Notes: generated by a model not told the origin, from the sequence alone. A DNA stretch of 11,430 nucleotides from Parachlorella kessleri (GCA_001598975.1 BBXU01000802.1:1-11430); one strand, 5' to 3'. Shown: positions 1-7,582, counted from the first letter of the stretch. Numbers and translations: made by a program.

Positions 1-236
1 GGGGATCCCCATGCCTGTTCCTTACTGGTTCTACACATCACTTTGTCTCCCTCAGCTACTTATGCACACTTCCCCCAGACCCACCTCCCGCAACACTGCG
101 CCCCCCCCCCTCCAGCTCACCTTGGCATCATCCAGGTTGCACTGCCTGTCTGTCACTCCTTCAGTTCTACACACCGGTCTGTTTCCCTCAACCAGTCACA
201 GTACTAACTCCAGGCCCCCCTCCCCCTCCAGCTCAC
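1..236 (-). repeat. Tandem ~116-bp units in the intron after the last visible deacetylase exon
   Basis: The exon end plus donor at 226-252 (coding DDAK then GTGAGC) recurs at 110-136, identical at 25 of 27 positions and offset by 116. The stretch beyond each copy is also related: the block with 'ttctacacacc' and 'tgtttccctca' at about 143-190 resembles 'ttctacacatc' and 'tgtctccctca' at about 19-55. This indicates at least two degenerate tandem units, continuing past base 1. In the inner copy, 21 nt preceded by GGCAG would form a phase-0 micro-exon (CNLDDAK) ending in a GTGAGC donor, so a duplicated micro-exon is possible. The intron otherwise holds nothing recognisable. Confidence 0.65.
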
Positions 237-3200
237 CTTGGCATCGTCCGGGTCCCACGCCTGGCTGTGCGGCTCCGCCAGGGCCCTCACATGCGCTGCC
301 ACGCTGCGCGCAAACGCTGAAACCAGGCCCCCCTGAATGCGGTAGCCGCCCTCGAGGGCCGACACCAGCCGCCCCTCGCAGCACCTGCACACAGGTTAAA
401 GCAAGGCTCGAGATGAGTGTCAAAACAAACGAACTCCAAGGAAAGGATGCCAGGCGCCACTCGCAGCAACTGCACACACACACACATGCTGAGCACGGAT
501 ATGGGACAAGCGCTGAGACCACGGTCCCCTACTGTGCACCAGCCGCCCACTACCGGTGCAGCGAGCAGGCTCCCCCCCGGTGACAACATTGGCCGGCTGG
601 TGCGACCAACAACTAGGCGCCCCTTTCACAGCCGGCAACTATGCAGCCGAGGACGCGCCTAGGCATGCATCATACCCCCACCCCTTATGCACCCCACACC
701 CAGTACACCCCACCCACCCCACGCACACCCCCCTGCTCACCTGTTGGCCACCTGCATCAGCTGGTCTGTTAGCTATAGCCGCTTTATAGAGCAGGACCCC
801 CCCCCCCCCCCCCCCCTTGGCAGGCTCACCTGTTGGCCACCTGCACCAGCTGGTCTGTGAGCCACTCGTAGTCACGCTCAGTCACGCCCACGTACCGGAA
901 GTTGATCTCGTCCTTCTTGTGGGCATCAAACCCTGCAGCCACCAGCAGCAATCCTAAGAACCAGAAGATACTGGGTACCCAGAATGTGCATCCCATACTC
1001 TTGGCAGGCGCTGAACCCCTGCAGGTATACATTGCCCAGGCTAAGGACTTTTCACAAGCCGTCATGCATTAGCAGGCCAGCCCATGTTCCGCCCACCTGG
1101 TAGCGGTGGCATCGGCACAAGTTCAGCAGGCATTCAACTAGCCGCCATACCGCTGCTTCTCAAGCAGGAGACTAAACACCCACTACACCCCCACCGCGCC
1201 TGGGTAGCACAGCTGTGCCCACCTGCCGACACAAAGATGATGTCTGGCCTGAAGTTGACGAGGGCGGGGAGGATCTTGTCGCGCCAGGCGCGCCGCCACA
1301 GCTGCACCTTGGGCCCGGGGCCTGGGATGCCGACGTCGATGATGCGGGGGCCCTCGGGCGGGGGCACCTCCCCCCCTGCAGTGCCAGGCCAGCAGCAGGA
1401 GGCGTCATCCGCTGTTGAGGGGGTAAGGGCGCCTGTGCGTATGGTGGTCGTGGAGGGGGCCCGCTTATGAACCCCGGTCTGGGGACCCACAAGGGCTGGG
1501 GGGGGGGGGGGGGGGTCGGCGCGCCTGCATCAGCAGCTGCCTGCCTCCATCCAGGCCACTCACCGATTACCAACTCATGACTAACAGCGTGTGCTGTGAC
1601 TGTACGGAGGGGCACCTCACCCTTGAACACAAACTCGTGGTCCGGGTCCTCCTCCGTCGTGGGGACCGCCCCCGGCTCAACTCCATTCCCAGGTCCCAAG
1701 CCTGCTGCCCCTGCTGCTGGTGTCGGCAGTGCCGTTGCTGCTGCTGCTGCCGAGGGTGGCCCCGCTACCGTAGCGTGGACTGGTTGGGAGGAGGGGTCGA
1801 CATCCATAGCCACAGCGGCAGCTCCTGTCGCGGCCTCCACGCCGTCCATGGGCAGAGGCGTGGCGGCGGCAGCGGCAGCAGGGGCAGCGGGCCCAGCGGC
1901 GGCAGGAGCGGCGGTGAGAGAAGCGGGGGCAGCCGAAGGAACTGGAGGAGGGGCGGCGACCGCCACCGACGCGGCAGCGGCTGGCTGCGCGGGCGGCGCA
2001 TCGGGCACAGCGGCAGGCAGAGGCGGCACCGGCTCTGCTGCCGCTGCTTGGGCGGCCGCTTGTGCCAGGGGAGCCGACGGGGGCCCCACTTCCATCCTCC
2101 CCACAGACGCTGCAGGCACAGCCGGCGTCATCCCCGCCGCCATGGGCGGCGCAGGCGCAGCCTCCACGCCTGCCACCGTCGGCGCCTGCGGGGGGGGCTC
2201 GGCGCCTATCGCGTCGCCTGCCGCAGAGATGGCGGCCGCTTCCGCGGCCGTGAGCGGCGGCCGGGTGTCGCAGGTGGCGCCGGAGCCTGGGTAGACGAAC
2301 ACGTCCATGCCCTCCACCTTGGGCCCATACCCCTGGACGCTGCAGGGGGAGAGGAGCTAGCAACTAGCACTCGCTGCTGTGTCCGTAATGCAAATTGTAG
2401 TTGAGTGCTCGGGTGGACATGCTCGTCCATGCGATCCATTTCTTGATTGGGAGCCCCTGGGCGCTGCCAGCAGACAGCAGGGAGGGACGGGGAGCGGGGC
2501 CTCTGTGCGGCAGGGAAGGGCAGACAGCTGGGGTGGAGAGTGAGGAGTGCAAGCTGCCAGGAGGGGGGTCCATATACAAAGGTCCAGTGCGGACGTTATC
2601 CAAGGGGACCCAGCCACATGTACTTCACCCACCCACCCACCCACCTGGCGAAGAAGATGTTGTCCCGGTCCTCGGCCCCAAGCCAGGGCCTGTAGACGGG
2701 GAACGCCTGCATGCCCTCGCTGTAGGGCGTCTGCACCTTGAAGCTGCGCACAGAGGGGATGGTGGCAGCCACACATGCCTCTGCACCAGGCAGGCAGGCA
2801 GGCAGGCAGGCAGGGAGGTACGGGCGGGCGGGCAGTAAGGACAGCAGGCGCTGCAAGGGGCTGCTGCAAACCACTGCTAGCCCCTCCGAGAGGGCAGTGT
2901 AATAGCCACAGGACGGGAGGGTAATGGGATGTGCAACAAACAACCCAACCAGCCACCCAAACAGGTGTCAGCCCCTGATAAGGGGTGCTTGCGCTGAGCA
3001 AAGGGCCCCCCATTGCTTCCGCTGCTGGCGCTGGAGGCACAGTAAGCCTAACACACGAGGGCAACGAGGTGCGCCCAGCCGAGACCCCCCAATCCTTCAC
3101 AGCTTTACCCCTCACCTGTGCCATTGCCGTGGTGGACATCAAAATCAAGGATGGCCACCCGCTTGATGCCTGCACGACACTAGCAGCGAACTTGTTGCGA

Positions 3201-6200
3201 GGCTCCATCTCTACACGACTGGCTTGGCATTTATCACCGCCCACTCCATAGCCAGCTGACCAAGAGTGGGGCTCGATGCATGGGGCAGGCCACAGCCTAG
3301 GCTTTGTGACGGCAAAGCAGGGCACAGCACGCATCCGGCTGCCTGCATTGGGGCACTTACTCACAGGTGACTAACTACCTGCCACCCTCACCCGCATGGC
3401 GGTAAACACTCATGGCGTAGGCGGCTCCGATGGCCACGTTGTTGAAGAGGCAGAAGCCGTGGCTGCAGGGCACCAAGCAGCACGGCGCGTTGGGCTGATA
3501 ACAGCCAGGCTGTGCCCGAACAGGGGGCGAGATGTTGAGCCATGACAGGCCCAACACTCAGGCAAGGGACTCAGGCCGGCACCAAAGCTGCTCCAGCCCT
3601 GTCAGTACAGTCTGCCCCACTCCATCACTTCGCACTACCTGCCACCCTTACAAATAACAGCGGCCACCCGGCCAACGTATGAGGGAGGGACAATTGGGTG
3701 TTGGACGCCAGCTGGTACCGCCCTGATGTCATTGACCCAGGGGCAGCATGCTTATGCTGGCTAGGCTGGGCTGAGCTTGCCTGCCGAGGGGGTCTTTGGC
3801 CGAGGTGACGATGCCTGACGGGCCTGCATGGTGGCCGGGGGGGCGCACAGCGCAGAAGGCGTTGCGCACCTGCAGCAACACCCGCCAGGCGACACGGGTC
3901 ACAGGGCTTGCACATCGACCCAGGGCGGCAGCTCAGGGGCTGTTGAGTTGACCTTGGAAGCACCGTGTACAGGAGGCAGACGCCCCCCACCTTCCTAGAT
4001 ATGTCACAGGGGCCACTGCAAGTCCTGGGCTTGGCTTCCTCAGGTGCTCACAAATGCCTACTTCACTTGTGCCCCTCACCTGTGCTCTGCTAATTGACGC
4101 AGCTGGCACCCGTCAAACTGCTGTCTCACCCCTTCTGTCACGTGCATCTCCATCTTAAATGCCCACTGTTCCCCCAGACCCCCTCAAGATCGTCAGCGAC
4201 ATGCTGGGTACCATTCTGCCCACGATATGCGGAAAGGTCAAGGGACAGGCACTCAGTCTCACTGGAGCACCCAAGACGTTGACAAACAACGGTGTCAGGG
4301 CTGTCGGCTAGTAGCGTGGCAGCTGCCGGGTGACCTTCCCCAAAGGAACCTACCCACCCACTGCAACCCGCTTACCTCTTTGTGATTGAAGTGCCTAAGG
4401 AAAGCCCCCCTCCCCCCACACACCCACACACACACCCAGCCACCCACACCCACTCACTCAGCCACCACAACCCGCTCACCTCTCTGCGCACTAGTGCGTC
4501 CACCGCGCTGCACACCGCCCCGGCCGCTGCCAGAGCCGCTGCGAAAGTGTGGTGGCTGACGGCGGTGTCCCCGTCCAGGTGACCCACCGAGGCGGGCGAG
4601 TCTGGAATCTGATCACAGAGCGCCTGCAAGTAGGAAAAGAGGAGGGCCGCCCAGGTTTTTACTTGATGGCCACACCGGGAGTGCTGTTGGGGCAGCGAAT
4701 CCAAGGAGCAGTTCTGACCTTGCACAGAGCTTTCCCCACCCCAAGAGGTCCTGGCCTGAACCTGCCTGGATCCTGCGGACATACGCCCAGTCGTGTATCC
4801 GCAGGACATCGCTCAGCGCGGCTGCCTTAGGAGCCTCATCCCACCGCAGGCTTCCCTCAAACTCGGTGGCCCTCAAGGCCCCGCTGCCTGCACAGCGCAG
4901 CATAGCACAGCACGCCACATCACAGCACAGCCAGTAGGCATGCATGTGCACACCACTAGTCAGGGAGAGGGCAAAGGCATGCTGGGTGGGGTGCCCCAGG
5001 GAGGCTGGTAAGGAGCGCGACTTTCTGTTGACGGTGGGTGGGCAGCCCCAGGCGGGCAGCAACTTGCTCCTGTAGGAATGATGGTGGTCAAGAAGGCTGG
5101 ATGTGGCCGCAGGTATGAGATACCTCAGAGGGGCTGTAGCGTACATGCAGTTCCTAGCAAAGGAATGCTTGTGACAGATGAGCCCCGCGACAGGCATGGT
5201 AGTCACAGCTCAGACACACCTGGGGTGGTGAGCACCCGCAGCCGATTTACGTTCTCGGGCGGAGGGTCCTGCCCGCCCCTCACAACTGGCTCAGGGCAAG
5301 TAAGATGGCGCAAGCACTGCGGCGGGGCCACAAGCAGAGTGCTGTGATGCTGCGATGCGTGCTGTACTGCTGTTGCAGGCCCAGCAGGCAGAGCGCCCGC
5401 CAGCTGGGCTGCCAGCGCAGCATGGCCACGCCTTGCTGCCATCTGGGCGGGGGTCATGCCCTGCTTGTCTTTTCCGCTGGCATAGCCGGGGGCAGCTCTT
5501 ACTAGTAGAGCTGCTGCGGACGCTGAGCAGCCAGCCAGAGCCGCAGCATGCAATGCTGTCTGGCCCGCCTTGTTGCGGACCTTCATCAATGCTTTCAGCG
5601 AGTTGACATTACCAGCATCTCCACCGTTAGTAGCCCCTGCTGCTATGGCTGCGCCTTCAGAAAAAGCTGATGCTGTCGTGGCATGGCAGAGGGCTTCTAC
5701 AGCATCTGGCTGACGGTGGCGAGCAGCCAGGTGCAAAGCAGTATTGCCTTGCTTATCCTGCAAAGCAGGCCAGCAAACACGGGGCAGCCTGATCTTGGAA
5801 CATTCCAGTTACTCCATGCCACTGAGCGAGTAATCTCGTCCTGCGAAAGAGCCCCGGCATAATAGAATTTGGCCACAAAGGGGATGTGTGCACTCTCCAG
5901 TACAGCCCCAATACAGCAGGGACTCGCCTGCATAATCCAGAGGGGTGGGAGCCCCTCTTCCTCCCCCTGCCGCTGCTGTGAGGCTACAGCTGTTGCAGGG
6001 GCCCCCTGCGCGACTGCTGCCGCGGCAGCGGCAGCAGCAGCCGCCGCCGTGGCTGCAGCCTCCTGTTTCAGCCGCTCTGCTGCCTGGACAAGCGTGCCAA
6101 TCAGGCTGGTCAGGCCTAGCACAGCAGCCCAATGGAGAGGCGTCCGCCCATGATCATCCCTACAGGGCACAGGCCACTCAACCCGACATTGTTCACCATT

Positions 6201-7350
6201 GTAGCTGCCTTGCATGGACGAGCTTGTGATCCCCTGGCTGGCTCTGTAGGAGTGAGGCTGCTCTGTGAGGGGATGCAAGTGCGTTTCCAAATATGCATAT
6301 CCCAAGGTATGTTTACGAATCAGCTGCACTGCAAGGCATGCCTTTACCAGCCCATACAGACATCGAACTACTGCATTTGCACACAAAAAGCTCAGCAGGA
6401 CACCACCAACAGCACGTCAATGCCCTGCATTCGCACATACTGTCCCTACAGCACCCCGCGGACATGTCCCCGAAATTAGCACCCACCTGTCATATGGCAT
6501 CGCCCCGCGCGCCAGCAACAGCCGGGCCGCCTCGTCAGCAAACGCCTCCTGGCCGGGCTGGCCGCCAGTGCACACGGCAATGTGTAGTGGGGGCGATCCC
6601 TCGCACCCCTTGTGGGGGCTCGCACCCGCCTCCAACAGCAGCCGAACCACCTCCAAATGGCCTGGTGCATGGCAAGTTAGGTTCCAGTATCAACAGGGTG
6701 AAGGCGCATGGCCCGCCGCTGGATTATAGAATTGTGAAATGCAGGGAAGGCAATTGAGTGCAGATTTGATGCTGTCTCCAATGCACAGCCCAGCCATGGC
6801 ATCACAGCTCCTTCTCCGTGCCTCCCACGCCCTCCACCCGGCTGTCCATGTTGTTTTGCAACTACCCCAAGATGGTTAGGGATTGGTCCGCCCACTCACC
6901 ATTGAGGAGTGCTAGGTGCAGCGGGGTACAGTTGTTGTCGTCCCTGAGGTTCACGTCTGGCACAGAGGGCCGGGTTGGCTGCAGGCCTGGCTGGCCTCCA
7001 GCAACCTGCGAGCGCCAGGGGTTCTTTGACAACTCTCACGAGTGCGAGAGTACCACCTCGGCTATCCTGGGCTAGCTGGGGTGGAGTGAAGTTTACCTGT
7101 GCGCCCTGGACTGTTACGTTTGGCAGTAGAAGCGCTGCAACAACCTCCACTTTGCCTGCCTCTGCTGCATCATGGAGTTGGCTGCACAACAGCGGAGCGA
7201 GGGGTCAGTATGCACATCAGTCATGAACAAAGAATAGGAATAGAATGAAGCCTACTGGGTTTGCTTATCAGGGAAAACACCAGCACTTCCAACGCACAAG
7301 GTCTGTTGGTCATCAGAATCGTCACTGTCGCTGCCGAAGTATGCTTCCAT
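1..7350 (-). CDS. Ankyrin-repeat / class II histone deacetylase fusion protein, multi-exon, 3' end beyond window
   Basis: Predicted zinc-dependent lysine deacetylase with an ankyrin protein-interaction module. Modelled exons, in transcription order: 7350-7298, 7181-7097, 7005-6900, 6661-6487, 6159-5928, 5757-5220, 4887-4766, 4623-4480, 3869-3781, 3462-3392, 3169-3116, 2780-2645, 2339-1621, 1375-1223, 932-830, 384-237. They total 2928 nt, or 976 codons, with compatible phase at every junction. Ankyrin repeats cover about residues 19-345 and the deacetylase runs from about 360. Active-site signatures are DGDT (454-457), GHH (497-499), DFDVHH (547-552), GFDAH (893-897) and EGGY (938-941), so it should be catalytically competent. 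Ankyrin plus deacetylase fusions are, to my recollection, known in protists and algae. It was read as one gene because the deacetylase N-terminus (CPEPVVRGG, then PPPENVNRLRVLTTP) lies in the same exon as the last ankyrin repeats. The last visible exon ends with AAG|GTGAGC at 237, so a C-terminal exon follows. Exon 1, the exon 3 start and the three GC donors are the least certain parts. Confidence 0.85.
450..479 (-). repeat. Intronic copy of deacetylase acceptor plus exon start (original at 365-394)
   Basis: 30 bases with 26 identities to 365-394, offset 85 bp. In sense the original is TGTGTGCAG|GTGCTGCGAGG and the copy is TGTGTGCAGTTGCTGCGAGT, so the acceptor AG is retained. Splicing to the copy would shift the frame by one base. 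Confidence 0.75.
735..773 (-). repeat. Intronic copy of deacetylase exon end plus donor (original at 824-862)
   Basis: 39 bases identical to 824-862 at 37 positions, offset 89 bp. The original encodes the exon end DQLVQVAN followed by GTGAGC; the copy reads DQLMQVAN with the same GTGAGC donor. Use of the copy as donor would shift the reading frame. Confidence 0.85.
797..816. repeat. Homopolymer C20
   Basis: Twenty consecutive C on the plus strand, inside a deacetylase intron and immediately beside the duplicated exon edge. Length in an assembly is often inaccurate for such tracts. Confidence 0.95.
1498..1515. repeat. Homopolymer G18
   Basis: About eighteen consecutive G on the plus strand, inside the intron between exons 2339-1621 and 1375-1223. 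In sense orientation it is a poly-C tract. Confidence 0.95.
1640..2266 (-). other. Ala/Pro-rich disordered insert within the catalytic domain
   Basis: About 210 residues (roughly 627-835) of Ala, Pro, Val and Gly with few charged or aromatic residues, all within the 719-nt exon 2339-1621. It follows VYPGSGATCDTRPP and ends near the acidic TEEDPDHEFVFKG just before the donor. Its place is between two conserved core elements, where typical deacetylases have a short surface loop. The very high GC makes several antisense frames open here, which should not be annotated. A disordered loop of this size is probably exposed and tolerated by the fold. Its function is unknown. Confidence 0.75.
2340..2644 (-). 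other. 305-bp intron of the deacetylase gene
   Basis: Donor GTGGGT, acceptor CCCCTGCAG. It joins FFA to S-VQGYG in phase 2. Apart from the GGGT repeats at its 5' end nothing distinctive was seen. Confidence 0.85.
2627..2645 (-). repeat. (GGGT)n microsatellite at a splice donor
   Basis: In sense the exon ends GCCAG and the intron begins with four GTGG/GGGT-type units. The authentic donor, fixed by protein continuity (FFA-S-VQGYG), is the first GT of the tract. Each later unit is another GTGGGT donor-like site. Confidence 0.85.
2781..2815 (-). repeat. (CCTG)n microsatellite forming a polypyrimidine tract before an acceptor
   Basis: In sense, repeated CCTG units lead directly into GGTGCAG, the acceptor for the exon that starts at 2780. 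The tract lies where a polypyrimidine tract is expected. Confidence 0.85.
2781..3115 (-). other. 335-bp intron of the deacetylase gene
   Basis: Donor GTGAGG after GNGT, acceptor GGTGCAG before EACVAAT. It joins in phase 1 and ends in the CCTG microsatellite. No other feature was seen. Confidence 0.85.
3463..3780 (-). other. 318-bp GC-AG intron of the deacetylase gene
   Basis: The donor reads CAG|GCAAGC and the acceptor CCCTGCAG. The phase-2 join gives DPLG-S-HGFCLFNN, the expected deacetylase sequence at this point, so the GC donor is well supported. The intron carries one copy of the dispersed intronic repeat (3597-3653). Confidence 0.8.
3597..3653 (-). repeat. Dispersed intronic repeat, copy B
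   Basis: In sense it starts GTAAGGGTGGCAGGTAGTG and ends GACTGTACTGACAGG. It shares 19 identical bases (GGGTGGCAGGTAGTGCGAA) with copy A at 8851-8912 and a similar end block with copies A and C. The spacing between the two blocks is 42 bases. Confidence 0.75.
3870..4479 (-). other. 610-bp intron, longest of the deacetylase gene
   Basis: Donor GAG|GTGAGC, acceptor GTTGCTGCAG. It joins DALVRRE to VRNAFCAVRPPGHHAG in phase 0. It contains G/T-rich repeats after the donor (about 4405-4460) and a copy of the donor region at 4357-4382. Family continuity across the join gives no reason to expect a hidden exon, and none was seen. Confidence 0.8.
4357..4382 (-). repeat. Intronic copy of deacetylase donor region (original at 4461-4486)
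   Basis: 26 bases with 21 identities to the true donor region, offset 104 bp. In sense the original is AGAG|GTGAGCGGGTTGTGG and the copy AGAG|GTAAGCGGGTTGCAG, so a strong donor is preserved. Using it would shift the frame. Confidence 0.65.
4888..5219 (-). other. 332-bp intron joining the ankyrin/deacetylase N-terminal exon to the catalytic exons
   Basis: Donor CCAG|GTGTGT, acceptor GCTGTGCAG, phase 1. It joins NVNRLRVLTTP-G to SGALRATEFEGSLRWDEAP. This junction ties the ankyrin exons to the deacetylase exons. No other gene was seen in it. Confidence 0.85.
5370..7181 (-). other. Ankyrin-repeat module of the deacetylase fusion
   Basis: About seven ankyrin repeats are read across exons 2-6. 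Recognisable cores are LHDAAEAGKVEVVAALL; CTPLHLALLN joined across an intron to GHLEVVRLLLEAGASPHKG; SPPLHIAVC with DEAARLLLARGA; DDHGRTPLHWAAVLG; DKQGNTALHLAARH; AGQTALHAAALAG; and DKQGMTPAQMAARRGHAAL. Two splice junctions fall inside repeats and restore the consensus exactly (N|GHLEVV across 6900/6661, and YD-R-DDHG across 6487/6159), which strongly supports those joins. The fourth repeat is interrupted by an Ala-rich linker with a run of alanines (about 6010-6056). Ankyrin arrays bind protein partners, so this part probably targets the deacetylase. The partner cannot be told from sequence. Confidence 0.87.
6010..6056 (-). repeat. Poly-alanine codon tract (GCN)n
   Basis: Trinucleotide repeat in the fifth exon, encoding a run of alanines after LKQEAAAT, within the ankyrin module. 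It is coding, in frame, and of the type common in GC-rich algal genes. Confidence 0.85.
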
Positions 7351-7582
7351 ACCGACCAGAGAAACATATATAGTTAGGGTGCAGCTTGAAACATCCAAGT
7401 GTCCTGATCACTATTGATCAATGTCCCCGTACTGGAAAGGCGGTACAGACCTGTAGTCGGGCAGGGCCGCTCGCGGTCATGTTTCATCTCATAGCAGTGT
7501 TGTGGGATAGCTTTGCAGCGGTATCATATTTTGCCGCTGGCCACCCAGCTGAGCTTGTACTGGTCGAACGCGCGGTGCAGAA
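7351..7582. promoter_or_regulatory. Divergent promoter region between deacetylase and export-adaptor genes
   Basis: 232 bp separate the two inferred start codons (7350 on minus, 7583 on plus), so both 5' UTRs and core promoters must fit here. It holds two TGATCA palindromes spaced 10 bp apart (7405-7410 and 7415-7420). An ATATATA run at 7366-7372 lies only about 16 bp before the minus ATG, too close for a standard TATA box. No other recognisable element was seen. Confidence 0.55.

Larger units (their letters stand above)
385..829 (-). other. 445-bp intron with duplicated splice-site edges and a poly-C tract
   Basis: Intron between the exon ending at 830 (donor GTGAGC) and the exon starting at 384 (acceptor GTGTGCAG). 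It carries a copy of the upstream exon end at 735-773, a copy of the downstream acceptor and exon start at 450-479, a possible weaker third acceptor copy near 535-560, a run of 20 C at 797-816, and a (CA)n stretch at 472-485. No independent gene was seen. Confidence 0.8.
237..5316 (-). other. Histone deacetylase catalytic domain segments
   Basis: This domain hydrolyses acetyl-lysine using zinc. It begins near CLRHLTCPEPVVRGG (about residue 365) and continues through RWDEAPKAAALSDVLRIHDW, the DGDT loop, NAFCAVRPPGHHAG, SHGFCLFNN, RVAILDFDVHHGNGT, VQTPYSEGMQAF, NIFFASVQGYGP, VYPGSG, PRIIDVGIPG, PALVNFRPDIIFVSAGFDAH and LVSALEGGYRIQGGL. Metal ligands expected from the family are Asp549, His551 and Asp895. 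The His498/His499 pair and Tyr941 complete the active site. The order and spacing match class II-like deacetylases apart from the insert between VYPGSG and PRIIDV. Partners and localisation are not visible; no clear organelle-targeting signal was found at the N-terminus. Confidence 0.88.

Noticed and set aside
11..583. 190-codon open frame on the plus strand at the left edge
   Set aside because: Pro/Ser/Thr-rich sequence with no domain, antisense to deacetylase exon 384-237 and its introns, and overlapping the tandem repeat units.
1577..2404. Long open frames on the plus strand (up to 275 codons) opposite the Ala/Pro-rich exon
   Set aside because: They are antisense shadows of a GC-rich low-complexity coding exon. 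Their composition (Arg/Gly/Cys or Ala/Gly runs) shows no domain, and the minus-strand frame links in phase to deacetylase motifs on both sides.
4613..5206. Continuous 197-codon minus-strand reading frame as a single exon
   Set aside because: Only 4887-4766 shows deacetylase sequence. The rest is intron on both sides, bounded by an acceptor at 4888 and a GC donor at 4765.
4888..5219. Separate ankyrin gene ending at the TGA near 5203, with the deacetylase as a second gene
   Set aside because: The exon carrying the last ankyrin repeats also encodes CPEPVVRGG and PPPENVNRLRVLTTP, which is deacetylase N-terminal sequence. A GTGTGT donor at 5219 joins in phase to GSGALRATEF at 4887, skipping that stop.
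5809..5960. Apparent frameshift: another frame reads TPLDYAGES, an ankyrin-like phrase
   Set aside because: The main frame stays open through LPPLWIMQ and a phase-0 GC donor (CAG|GCGAGT) joins it directly to DKQGNTALHLAARH, so no frameshift is needed. The TPLDYA reading leads to no further ankyrin sequence.
7366..7372. ATATATA as a TATA box for the minus-strand gene
   Set aside because: It lies about 16 bases before the inferred start codon. A standard TATA-to-start distance would put transcription start past that ATG, so it is either not a TATA box or the first exon is wrong.
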